Below are positions 35,001-43,398 of a stretch of DNA of 46,277 nucleotides, in pieces (position 1 is the stretch's first letter; each line of letters starts with the position of its first letter). The DNA lies in assembly GCA_947507965.1 (NCBI GenBank), contig CANNQU010000019.1:1-46277 (forward strand), given 5' to 3'. This stretch comes from Bacteroidota bacterium. GTDB lineage: Bacteria > Bacteroidota > Bacteroidia > UKL13-3. The notes under the pieces were generated by a model. It was not told the origin of the DNA and ran no database searches. It saw only the letters and a program-made list of their open reading frames with translations. The position numbers and the translations under genes were made by a program.

Positions 35001-35699
35001 TTACGTGTGAAGAACTAATTTGAATCCAACGCCGTGAACGTTTACAATTTCCAAGCGGGGATCATCTTTTAAATATTTTCGAATTTTACTTATAAATACA
35101 TCCATGCTTCTTCCCATAAAATAATCGTCGTCGCCCCAAATCGAATTTAATAATTCATCACGCTTTAAGGTCTTGTCGAGATGAATGGCAAAGGTGCGAA
35201 GCAAGTCCGCTTCTTTCTGCGTGAGTTTCTGTTCTAATGCGGTAGGATGTTTTAGCATCAGTCGATTATAATCTAAGGTGTATAATCCAAGTTCTAAAAT
35301 ATTATTGGTCTTTATTTTTCCTGTGGTCGAACGTTTTAAAAACACTTCAATCCGGGCTTCCAATTCTTCTATGCTGAAAGGTTTCGTTAGATAATCATCT
35401 CCCCCCGATTTAAATCCTTGCAATTTGTCTTCTTTCAGGCTTTTAGCGGATGTAAAAATGATGGGAACTTGCTCGTTTTTCTTTCTTATTTCCTCTGCTA
35501 AAGAGAATCCATCTTTCTTCGGCAACATCACATCTAATAAACAAACATCATACGATTTCTTATTAAATGTTTTCCATGCAATTTCGCCGTCTTCACACAA
35601 TGTAACGTCGTATCCATGTTGTTCTAGATTATCTTTTATTACAAATCCAAGATTCTTATCATCCTCCACCAAGAGTATTTTAGTTTTAATGTCTTCCAT
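35001..35699 (-). CDS. OmpR-family response regulator (RprY-like)
   Basis: A 232-residue two-component response regulator: receiver domain (1-120) with acidic pocket Glu12/Asp13-14, phospho-acceptor Asp 56 (CLLDVML), Thr 83 and Lys 106 (YLTKPFS), then an OmpR-type winged-helix DNA-binding domain (about 135-230, ending VHGVGFKLV). It resembles RprY of Bacteroidota. No histidine kinase gene is adjacent, so it is an orphan here. A perfect -7 element at 35724-35731 suggests its own promoter. Confidence 0.9.
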   Translation of the reverse strand: MEDIKTKILLVEDDKNLGFVIKDNLEQHGYDVTLCEDGEIAWKTFNKKSYDVCLLDVMLPKKDGFSLAEEIRKKNEQVPIIFTSAKSLKEDKLQGFKSGGDDYLTKPFSIEELEARIEVFLKRSTTGKIKTNNILELGLYTLDYNRLMLKHPTALEQKLTQKEADLLRTFAIHLDKTLKRDELLNSIWGDDDYFMGRSMDVFISKIRKYLKDDPRLEIVNVHGVGFKLVLHT

Positions 35700-35723
35700 G
35701 ATTGATACCGTGTTCTTTTAGGG

Positions 35724-35731
35724 CAAATATA
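35724..35731 (-). promoter_or_regulatory. candidate -7 element for the response regulator gene
   Basis: Reads TATATTTG on the minus strand, a perfect -7 match placing the start about 18 bases before ATG 35699. There is no obvious -33 TTTG at the right distance; the upstream gene ends at 35759. Confidence 0.4.
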
Positions 35732-35758
35732 TTCTTTTTGTATTGAAAATTAGAAATG

Positions 35759-36622
35759 TCATTCATCCTCTTTATCACCATCTACATATTTAGAAAATAA
35801 TTCAGTATTAATGCTGATTTCTCGGGCTTGATGGCAAAAGTTTTTCCATTCCGTTGCCGTCATTTCCGGAATATAAATTTGTTTTTCATCAAGGTATATC
35901 CACCCGTGTCGTAGCAGCTTGTCGATTGAAGTGTAAGAAATAAAAAAAGATTCTTTTGTGTTCTCTTGAATCTTAAGCATATCTGCTGGTTGTAAAACAG
36001 TACTGCATTGGTTGTTTAATAAGCTGAAGGTCGTACTCAATTTTTCACTTATTTTTTCTACTAAGCAATTCTCGGCATTCAACGCCGTGTATTGACTTTT
36101 TCTTATTAAGGCATAGAAATAGGTGAGTTTCTCGGTGTCCGGTTGTTCTCGTATGCGTTCAAATATTTTGATTCCGGCATAAAACGCCCGATGAATTCCG
36201 TAAAAATGTAATGTTTCATCGCTGCGCATCGATTGATTCAAAAGGTTTTCAAACCGTGTTTGTTGAATCCCCACTTTTGCCGAATCGAAAAATGCTTCCA
36301 CATCCTCTACGAGGTCGTTTTCTGCAATCATTACGGCCGTATGGAAAGTAAAAAATACCAGGAGCCAATCTCGTAGTAGCTCCCAGTCATCAATACATGA
36401 AAATGGGGGTAATATTAAATCAATTCCTTTGGACGTATATTGTAGTTGTAATAAACGCGTCGATACTCCATTATTGAAGAATGCCACGCCATTAGATATC
36501 GGTACTAATTGAACCGAATATCCCATGGCCAACAACCCATGTTTTATTTTAGCAGATTCAAAATCGCCGGTGATACTGCGGAGTTTGAGAATGAAATTAT
36601 AATTTGTAAGCGTGTTGGTCAT
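35759..36622 (-). CDS. hypothetical protein, 287 residues
   Basis: I do not recognise this protein. It has 287 residues, no signal peptide and no clear membrane segment; one hydrophobic stretch (LRDWLLVFFTFHTAVMIAEN, about 83-102) looks like a buried helix rather than a membrane anchor. It is rich in Leu, Phe and Tyr with a charged C-terminus (YVDGDKEDE). The codon pattern and neat fit between its neighbours (42 bases from the thioesterase gene, 136 bases before the response regulator stop-to-start region) support a real gene. It could be co-transcribed with the thioesterase and MlaD genes. No function is proposed. Confidence 0.75.
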   Translation of the reverse strand: MTNTLTNYNFILKLRSITGDFESAKIKHGLLAMGYSVQLVPISNGVAFFNNGVSTRLLQLQYTSKGIDLILPPFSCIDDWELLRDWLLVFFTFHTAVMIAENDLVEDVEAFFDSAKVGIQQTRFENLLNQSMRSDETLHFYGIHRAFYAGIKIFERIREQPDTEKLTYFYALIRKSQYTALNAENCLVEKISEKLSTTFSLLNNQCSTVLQPADMLKIQENTKESFFISYTSIDKLLRHGWIYLDEKQIYIPEMTATEWKNFCHQAREISINTELFSKYVDGDKEDE

Positions 36623-36664
36623 GCTAGCGTATTCATTTAGTAGGTAACCATGTTTTAAACATTC

Positions 36665-37171
36665 TTAGAATCCAAAAAAGTCTTTCAACTCCGGTGCTTC
36701 ACTTGGCTTTAGCCGTTTTGCTTGTATGAGGCGTACCTGTCGACGACGCATGGCCGATTCATATAATAATTGTTCTTCCTCTGTTTCAGGGCTAATTTCA
36801 TATACCGGAATGGGGCGGTTGTTGCCATCCACGGCAACGAAAGTATAGAAGGCTTCGTTACATTTTTTACGCGTGCCCTCCGGAATGTTTTCGGCATACA
36901 CCTCAATGGATACTTCCATACTGGTTTTAAAGGCTCTTGTAACTTTGGCTCTGAGTGTTACCACATCGCCAAGTTTGATGGATTCTGAAAAAGAAACAAA
37001 GTCGACACTTACCGTAACCACCACTCGATTGCTATGCTTCTGTGCCGAAATCGCACTTACAATATCCATCCAGTGAAGAAGTCGTCCGCCCATCAGATTG
37101 CCAAGAGTATTCGTATCGTTGGGTAATACTAACTCATTCATTTCTGTAAAAGACTGTTGCGGTTTTTTCAT
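36665..37171 (-). CDS. hotdog-fold acyl-CoA thioesterase (YciA-like)
   Basis: A 168-residue acyl-CoA hydrolase from the ATG at 37171; the frame extends 6 codons further only to a TTG. The hotdog fold motifs are typical of the YciA/BACH group: PNDTNTLGNLMGGRLLHWMD with the catalytic Asn/Asp region, VSVDFVSFSESIKLGD, and KKCNEAFYTFVAVD. It frees CoA from fatty acyl-CoA in the cytosol. The start lies 21 bases after the stop of the MlaD gene, so the two are likely co-transcribed. Confidence 0.9.
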   Translation of the reverse strand: MKKPQQSFTEMNELVLPNDTNTLGNLMGGRLLHWMDIVSAISAQKHSNRVVVTVSVDFVSFSESIKLGDVVTLRAKVTRAFKTSMEVSIEVYAENIPEGTRKKCNEAFYTFVAVDGNNRPIPVYEISPETEEEQLLYESAMRRRQVRLIQAKRLKPSEAPELKDFFGF

Positions 37172-37192
37172 GTAGTTCGTATTATGCAATAA

Positions 37193-38128
37193 TTACTTCT
37201 TGTTTTTTTTGAATGGCACGTATTTGCCTGGGTTTTTCTGAAGTTCTTTTAAAATGGCATCGAGATTGGTGCTAGCACTAAGTAAACTCTCGTATAGTTT
37301 CTTGTCGGTTGCAAGCATTCCTAAACTACCTTGTCCGGAATTAATTTGTGCAATTAATTTTTTCAACTCTTCAATGGTTTTTTTTGCCTCCTCAATCGTG
37401 TTTTTTAAATCGGCTTGAGCTAATTGATCGGTCGATTTTTTTAAGTTTTTTATCGATGCGGTGATGTCATCATTATTGTTTTTGATATTGGAGGTAATCG
37501 ATTCAGCATTTTTTAATGTTGCATCTAGTGTTATCCCTTCCTTTGATACAACATCGTTTGTTTTTACCGTAAGCGTCTTCACATTTTCGGTTATATCTTT
37601 TAGATTTGAAATTACAACACTTAAATCTTTCTGTGCATCCTTGGTAAACGTGCTGTCGAGCTTATTTAAAAAGCTGGTTAAGCTTTCTTTGATTTTGGCT
37701 AAGGTAGGGGTTAGGTTCTCCACCATGCCGAGTTCAATTTTCGAGGCTAAGGTGTCGCGGTTCTTACTGAGTGGGCCGTTTATATCGCCATTATATATTT
37801 TCAATGCATTGCCACCTAAAATCCCTGTAGAATACGAGGAGATGACGGCATCTTTGCTAATTTTAAACTTCTTATTGACGGTGAATTCTATAATTACTTC
37901 CGACTGCACCCCTTGGGTCATTTCAATATTGGTAACGCTGCCTACCTTAAACCCATCCAAGTCAATGGCTGTAGATACAGCAATACCGGGATTATAATTC
38001 ATCTTCGTATAGTATACATGCGTTGGGGTGAAAAGATTTTTACCTTTTAATAGGTTAAATCCAAGAATTAAACATACAATGGCTACTACTGTTAATACGC
38101 CTACTTTGGTTTCGTTAGATACTTTCAT
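37193..38128 (-). CDS. mlaD: MCE/MlaD-family lipid transport protein
   Basis: A 311-residue protein with an N-terminal membrane anchor (about 9-27, VGVLTVVAIVCLILGFNLL), one MCE domain (about 35-115, VYYTKMNYNPGIAVSTAIDLDG and FKVGSVTNIEM) and a long helical part with heptad patterns (about 130-280). MCE proteins form hexameric rings that carry phospholipids between inner and outer membranes with an MlaEF ABC transporter. No mlaE or mlaF lies beside it. A candidate TAnnTTCG element on the minus strand (38147-38154) may serve the MlaD-thioesterase pair. Confidence 0.9.
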   Translation of the reverse strand: MKVSNETKVGVLTVVAIVCLILGFNLLKGKNLFTPTHVYYTKMNYNPGIAVSTAIDLDGFKVGSVTNIEMTQGVQSEVIIEFTVNKKFKISKDAVISSYSTGILGGNALKIYNGDINGPLSKNRDTLASKIELGMVENLTPTLAKIKESLTSFLNKLDSTFTKDAQKDLSVVISNLKDITENVKTLTVKTNDVVSKEGITLDATLKNAESITSNIKNNNDDITASIKNLKKSTDQLAQADLKNTIEEAKKTIEELKKLIAQINSGQGSLGMLATDKKLYESLLSASTNLDAILKELQKNPGKYVPFKKNKK

Positions 38129-38219
38129 TTATAATTTTAAAGCTTACGAATTTACAAAATTCAAATTAGATAATAACATGTAGCCGATTACCTTCTTTCC
38201 GAAATTTTATACCAAGAGC

Positions 38220-40712
38220 TTAAAACTCCTCCATTCGTTGTTCTCCTTGATCTTGTTTGTTCTTTTTTCGTGGCGTAGTTTCTGTATTGCCAAAACGGTA
38301 AGTGAATGCCAGCATGACAATTCTGGTTTCACGTTTACGGTAATTGGTGGAGGTAAAGCCATCTCCAAAATTATACAACTCAAAATGCCGACTATTAAAT
38401 ACATCGCTTACATTCAAGGTAATGGAGGCATGGGTTCCCCAAAAATCATATTTCCCGCCCAAATCGACGCCACTCATGCCCTGAAATTTTCCTTGCGGTA
38501 ACGTTATCGGCGCCATATACATTCCCGACAATTGAAATGAAAGGGTTTTGGATAGTCTTCCGGCAATCATGGTACGTACATTCCAATTAATTGCAGATGA
38601 TTGCAGCGTTGCATCAATATTTGAACCATTAACGATGTTTTGATAAACGTTGGCACTGGTGGTTATCTGAATGGCCTTTCGAATGGTGTTTTTAATTACT
38701 ATTTCCAATCCTGTATTATCGCTGGTACTAAAATTTCGATGTGTGGTGGTAGCAATACCATTTAAAGTATCCAACGTACGCAAACGGGTAATCAAATTAA
38801 GTGTGTGACGGTAATAAAAGGTGGTTCCTATCGATTGTTGTTTTATCGTTTTATAATAGGAAAATTCAAATGAATTAATGCTTTCCGGTTTTAATTCAGG
38901 ATTGCCTATCATATAATTATAGGCATCTTCATAGTTTTTTATCGGTAGTAATGCTCGTACTTCCGGACGATTTACACGGCGGCTGTAGGATAGTTGAAAG
39001 TCATTTGTTTTCCTGAACGTATATTTACCCAGAGCGCTAGGATACAAGCCAGGGTATTGATAACGAAAGGGAATATTTGAAAGTAACGATTGGCCTTCTA
39101 TCGAGGCAATTTCGCCTCGCATTCCGAATTGGTACGTAATTTTATTTATGCTCCCCGAATATTGAATATATGCCGATTGAATATGTTCTTCATAGTTGTA
39201 ATGTTGTGTCAAAAAAGTGTCGTTTTCTAAAATGTTTTTTAATGTGTTATAATTCGATGCATCAACATAATTAATGATGTAACGATTGATGCTTTTAATT
39301 CCGGTCTCCAATTTCCCATTTTCTTTTATGGGCATGGCGAAGTCTGCCTGTGAGGTTAGTACCTTGTAATCGGCATCGGTGTTATTATATTGGGATAAAA
39401 ACAAGTTACCTAAAATATCATCATAAATATTTCCATTATAATTCAAATACTCGGTTGCGTTAATGCGCTTTGAAACACTTAATACCGACGATGCCGTTAG
39501 CTCCTGTCGGTTGATGAAGGTATGTTTATAGTCTAACGAAAAATCGGTTGAGTTGTTTTTTTCGTCTGAAACCGATTGGCGAAATGTTTTCAGGTTGGTA
39601 TCTCCAAAAGCATTATTAAATAGATATTGAATATCACTCGAGCTCCTTTCTTTTCGTGCATTTATAGTGGTATAGAACCCCAATGTATTCGTATTGTTAA
39701 GGTACCAATCGGCACCCAGTTTCACCACATGAGAAAAGGAATTATTCATGCTGGAAGTAATATTGTTGATGTAATATACGGTATCCTTCCCATTGATCGT
39801 GTATTCGTTTTTGCGTTCGCTATGTCCTTCTCCATTGCGTGCCTCACCTCGGTAGTTATAATTTCCGTACCAATTTATTTTGCTTACTCGATAATTGATA
39901 CCTATCGAGGCATTGTATTTTTCATGCGTTCCAATTCCCAATGTCGTATTAATATTAAAACCTTGCATTTTATCTTTCTTCGTGATAATATTAATAATCC
40001 CCGACATGCCGTCGGCATCATATTTCGCCCCTGGGTTTGTAATTATTTCTATTCGATCGATGCTTCCCGCTGGTAGCTGCTGAAGTATTGCAGCCCTGCT
40101 ACTTCCTGTGATAGCCGATGGCTTTCCATCAATAAGTACCGTTACATTGGAATTACCTCTTAAGCTTACGTTGCCATCAATATCTACGGTTACTCCCGGT
40201 ACATTTTGCAACACTTCTGTTGCCGTGCCGCCAACATTGATGAGACTTTTTCCAACTTCAATAACTCGTTTGTCAATTGTATTTAAGAGGGTCTGCTTAT
40301 CAGCACTTACCTCTACCTCATTCATTTGTTTGGAGGATGGCAATACATTTAAATCACCGGCAATGATGTCCGGGTTACGTGGAGTAAGTAGAAGTGGTTT
40401 ACTATAGAACTTTTTATACCCTACAGAGGTAATCACCAAGATAAAACGACCCATCGGCAGCTTTTCCATGATAAATTCACCACGATCATTGGTTATAACA
40501 CCGGTTATAATACTACTGTCGCCCACTTTAAGTAAAGCCACAGAAGCATAGTCAACCACTTTTTTTGTAGCCCCATCTTTTACCGTTCCGGTAATTTTTC
40601 CAATCTTAGGCAGCCGGTTTAATATGGCCGTATCGGGCATTCCACCTTCCGGTCGTTGAGCCGATACACCTTGTGAATACAAGAATAATAGGAGCAAAAA
40701 TAATTTTTTCAT
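38220..40712 (-). CDS. outer-membrane beta-barrel receptor (TonB-dependent type)
   Basis: An 830-residue outer-membrane protein. Signal peptide MKKLFLLLLFLYSQGVSAQ; carboxypeptidase-regulatory-like domain (about 38-115, GTVKDGATKKVVDYASVAL); plug domain (about 130-235, VPGVTVDIDGNVSLRGNSNV, VLIDGKPSAI); and a barrel of the outer-membrane beta-barrel family 3 type with QLSYSRRVNRPEVRALLP and NPELKPESINSFEFSYYKT. The C-terminus is atypical: after the last strands (VMLAFTYRFG) there is a charged tail ending RMEEF. Receptors of this group take up unknown nutrients or peptides. It stands alone, divergent from the gene at 40819. Confidence 0.87.
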   Translation of the reverse strand: MKKLFLLLLFLYSQGVSAQRPEGGMPDTAILNRLPKIGKITGTVKDGATKKVVDYASVALLKVGDSSIITGVITNDRGEFIMEKLPMGRFILVITSVGYKKFYSKPLLLTPRNPDIIAGDLNVLPSSKQMNEVEVSADKQTLLNTIDKRVIEVGKSLINVGGTATEVLQNVPGVTVDIDGNVSLRGNSNVTVLIDGKPSAITGSSRAAILQQLPAGSIDRIEIITNPGAKYDADGMSGIINIITKKDKMQGFNINTTLGIGTHEKYNASIGINYRVSKINWYGNYNYRGEARNGEGHSERKNEYTINGKDTVYYINNITSSMNNSFSHVVKLGADWYLNNTNTLGFYTTINARKERSSSDIQYLFNNAFGDTNLKTFRQSVSDEKNNSTDFSLDYKHTFINRQELTASSVLSVSKRINATEYLNYNGNIYDDILGNLFLSQYNNTDADYKVLTSQADFAMPIKENGKLETGIKSINRYIINYVDASNYNTLKNILENDTFLTQHYNYEEHIQSAYIQYSGSINKITYQFGMRGEIASIEGQSLLSNIPFRYQYPGLYPSALGKYTFRKTNDFQLSYSRRVNRPEVRALLPIKNYEDAYNYMIGNPELKPESINSFEFSYYKTIKQQSIGTTFYYRHTLNLITRLRTLDTLNGIATTTHRNFSTSDNTGLEIVIKNTIRKAIQITTSANVYQNIVNGSNIDATLQSSAINWNVRTMIAGRLSKTLSFQLSGMYMAPITLPQGKFQGMSGVDLGGKYDFWGTHASITLNVSDVFNSRHFELYNFGDGFTSTNYRKRETRIVMLAFTYRFGNTETTPRKKNKQDQGEQRMEEF

Positions 40713-40818
40713 TCGGCGGTAAATTTACACATAGAATAGGATGCGAATTGCAATTATTCGTTAAGTAAAGGATGAAAACGCTGGAATTGAAATAAATCTT
40801 ATCTTCGTTTTGAAAAAC

Positions 40819-41340
40819 ATGAAATTAGTTTTACTTTTTTTATTGGCCTCTGCCGTTCTACCATCTTTTTCTCAGTATGATTCTTCTTCCACTTATTTAA
40901 CTATTGGAAAAGCGAAACATCGAATACTAAGCCGTAAAATTTCAGAAGATCATATCGGAATAACTAGATTAGCATTTACTCCAATTTGGTATGTAACCAA
41001 TGGGCAGAAGAAATACAGAAAAATAGGACTTGGAGGGAGAAATATAGCAAATTACCTCCTTCATGATTCAAGAACCTTAGCCCCATTTATGCTGTTTAAA
41101 AAACAAAAAATGCAAAGCTATCTCTGTCTTTCTGCTGCCTGTGTTTCCTATTTTGCATGGGCCGCCATTGGAATACGTGAGGCGTTATCAAATCAACCGA
41201 ATGCATTTATTAGTTATAAATCACTTCCTTTCTTTGGTAGCTTTTCTTATTTTGTATTTCGTGGTATAAGGCTAAATACCCGAGCTGACATTTCGCTGGT
41301 ACTCTCCGTACGAGCTTTTAATAGGATTAATAGGCATTAA
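40819..41340 (+). CDS. hypothetical exported or membrane protein, 173 residues
   Basis: Unrecognised. From the ATG at 40819 (the upstream codon is a TTG) the product starts with a signal peptide (MKLVLLFLLASAVLPSFSQ), has a basic middle, one strong hydrophobic helix (about 98-118, YLCLSAACVSYFAWAAIGI), a second weaker one (about 130-148) and a C-terminal segment LSLVLSVRAFN-like. Mature parts could be anchored in the inner membrane. It is divergent from the receptor gene and 74 bases upstream of the aldehyde dehydrogenase start. Confidence 0.65.
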   Translation: MKLVLLFLLASAVLPSFSQYDSSSTYLTIGKAKHRILSRKISEDHIGITRLAFTPIWYVTNGQKKYRKIGLGGRNIANYLLHDSRTLAPFMLFKKQKMQSYLCLSAACVSYFAWAAIGIREALSNQPNAFISYKSLPFFGSFSYFVFRGIRLNTRADISLVLSVRAFNRINRH

Positions 41341-41388
41341 TATCGTTGGCCTTTTGGAAACCTTTTTTTAACTTATCCTTTAAATATC

Positions 41389-41396
41389 TACCTTCG
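41389..41396 (+). promoter_or_regulatory. candidate -7 element for the aldehyde dehydrogenase gene
   Basis: TACCTTCG matches the TAnnTTTG consensus except for C in the seventh place and is followed by C. It ends 18 bases before ATG 41415, which supports that start over the TTG at 41346. No -33 is seen. Confidence 0.35.
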
Positions 41397-41414
41397 CATT
41401 TCAAATCGTATTTT

Positions 41415-42944
41415 ATGCAAGACATTTTAAATAAATTAGGGATTGGTCGTCTGAATGAAGCTGCAAGTACTGGTTGCAACTGGATTTCAACAAATAATAA
41501 TGAAGTTAAGGAAATCGTTTCTCCGGTAGATGGGAAACGGATAGCAATCGTAAAAATAGCCACTGCCGACGACTATAACGTCCTTATAATTAAGGCTCAA
41601 GAAGCATTTCTTGTATGGCGATCCATACCGGCCCCGAAAAGAGGTGAAATCATTCGCCAATATGGTGATGTATTACGTGCCAATAAAGAATCGTTAGGGA
41701 AACTAGTGAGCTATGAAATGGGAAAGTTACTTCAAGAAGGGTTGGGGGAAGTTCAGGAAATGATCGATATCTGTGATTTTGCCGTTGGTTTGTCGAGGCA
41801 ACTATATGGATTGAGCATGCATAGCGAACGTCCAAACCATCGCATGTATGAACAGTGGCATCCATTAGGTATCGTTGGTATTATTTCGGCATTTAATTTC
41901 CCTGTGGCCGTATGGAGTTGGAACGCTATGCTGGCGGCTGTTTGTGGAGATGTATGCATCTGGAAGCCTTCAGAAAAAACACCCTTAACGGCGGTGGCTT
42001 GTCAAAAATTACTTCATTCGGTATTAAAACAAAATAATTTACCGGAGGGGATTTTTAATTTAATTATTGGCGATTATCGTGTAGGCGAATTAATGAGCCA
42101 CGATGAACGCGTAGCCTTGGTTTCTGCCACCGGAAGTGTACGTATGGGTAAAAAGGTTGGAGCTGCGGTAGGTGCCCGTTTAGGCAAAAGTTTACTGGAG
42201 TTAGGTGGTAATAATGCCATCATCATTAGCGAGCATGCCGATATGGAAATGGCCCTTCGTGCTGTGATTTTTGGCGCTGTGGGTACCGCCGGACAACGTT
42301 GTACCACTACCAGACGTTTAATCATTCATGAAAGTAAATACGATGAATTGGTTGCAAAATTAGTGAAAACCTATCCTAATATTGCCATTGGTAACCCTTT
42401 GAATGAAGGAGTTTTGGTTGGTCCATTAATTGATGCCGCCGCCGTGGAAAACTTTACCAATGCCATTGAAAAAGCCAAACAAGAAGGAGGGAAGGTTTTA
42501 ATAGGAGGGGAGGTGCTTATTGGTAAAGGCTATGAAAGCGGATGCTATGTTAAACCATGTATCATCGAAGCAAAAAATACATACCAAATTGTGCAGGACG
42601 AAACTTTTGCTCCAATCCTATATCTTATGAAATACAAAACGATGGAGGAAGCTATAGCGCTGCAAAATGGGGTACGTCAGGGTTTAAGTTCTTCGGTTTT
42701 TACCGGTTCCATGCGCGAGAGCGAATTATTTTTAAGCGTTAATGGCAGCGACTGTGGTATTGCCAATGTAAATATTGGCACCAGTGGTGCCGAAATAGGA
42801 GGGGCCTTTGGAGGCGAGAAAGAAACCGGTGGTGGGCGCGAAAGCGGCAGTGATAGCTGGAAAGCGTATATGCGCCGACAAACCAACACCATCAACTATG
42901 GCATTACATTACCTTTATCGCAAGGTATAAAATTTGAGGTATAA
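41415..42944 (+). CDS. aldehyde dehydrogenase, antiquitin (ALDH7) type
   Basis: A 509-residue NAD-dependent aldehyde dehydrogenase from the ATG at 41415. Catalytic residues are visible: Glu 262 (LLELGGNNAI) and Cys 296 (GQRCTTTRR). The motifs AFNFPVAVWSWN, WKPSEKTPLTA, NVNIGTSGAEIGGAFGGEKETGGGRESGSDSWKAYMRRQT-type C-terminus (positions about 455-495) and the overall length match the ALDH7A1/antiquitin branch, which oxidises 2-aminoadipate 6-semialdehyde in lysine breakdown. A role in oxidising other aldehydes is possible. It converges on gldC with eight bases between the stops. Confidence 0.9.
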   Translation: MQDILNKLGIGRLNEAASTGCNWISTNNNEVKEIVSPVDGKRIAIVKIATADDYNVLIIKAQEAFLVWRSIPAPKRGEIIRQYGDVLRANKESLGKLVSYEMGKLLQEGLGEVQEMIDICDFAVGLSRQLYGLSMHSERPNHRMYEQWHPLGIVGIISAFNFPVAVWSWNAMLAAVCGDVCIWKPSEKTPLTAVACQKLLHSVLKQNNLPEGIFNLIIGDYRVGELMSHDERVALVSATGSVRMGKKVGAAVGARLGKSLLELGGNNAIIISEHADMEMALRAVIFGAVGTAGQRCTTTRRLIIHESKYDELVAKLVKTYPNIAIGNPLNEGVLVGPLIDAAAVENFTNAIEKAKQEGGKVLIGGEVLIGKGYESGCYVKPCIIEAKNTYQIVQDETFAPILYLMKYKTMEEAIALQNGVRQGLSSSVFTGSMRESELFLSVNGSDCGIANVNIGTSGAEIGGAFGGEKETGGGRESGSDSWKAYMRRQTNTINYGITLPLSQGIKFEV

Positions 42945-42952
42945 AAACGGGG

Positions 42953-43279
42953 CTATTTAATCACCTTCGTCTTTTTTCCCATACCAATGGTGAACTCCTT
43001 CATGGCTACCGATATTTCTTTATTATTTGTTGCACGTTCATACGTGTCGGCAAAGGTCATCAGGGTTTGATAAAAAAAATGATTCATCTCTTCAACCGAC
43101 ATTTCTTTTGTCCATAAGTCTATTCTGAGTGCTCCTTTCTCCTCGGGGTCCCACATGCTTAACATAATTGCTTTGGCTGCTTTTCGCTCAGTACCGGAGT
43201 CGGTGGCATCCCAGTCAATGGAAAAAGGTACATTCTCTTCATCGAGACCAATATTGAAGGTAATCTGTGTTTGACGCAT
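42953..43279 (-). CDS. gldC: gliding motility protein GldC
   Basis: A 108-residue soluble protein that matches GldC of gliding Bacteroidota: FNIGLDEENVPFSIDWDA, AKAIMLSMWDPEEKGALRIDLWTKEMSVEEM, and FFYQTLMTFADTYERATN. GldC forms part of the gliding accessory set and in Flavobacterium is encoded next to gldB; gldB is not adjacent here. Its exact biochemical role is not settled. A TATATTCG element on the minus strand (43288-43295) may be its -7 element. Confidence 0.93.
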   Translation of the reverse strand: MRQTQITFNIGLDEENVPFSIDWDATDSGTERKAAKAIMLSMWDPEEKGALRIDLWTKEMSVEEMNHFFYQTLMTFADTYERATNNKEISVAMKEFTIGMGKKTKVIK

Positions 43280-43398
43280 AATAGGCGCGAATATAATTTT
43301 TATTAAAAGCTTTTTCGCTATCCTTTAAACTAACTTTTTCCATTTACCGTTATCTTGCTACATTTATGGTAATTTGCCTTCATAATTAGCATTTCAGC

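Noticed and set aside
41346-41414. An N-terminal extension of the aldehyde dehydrogenase from a TTG
   Set aside because: The extra residues do not fit the family and a candidate -7 element at 41389-41396 lies inside the extension.
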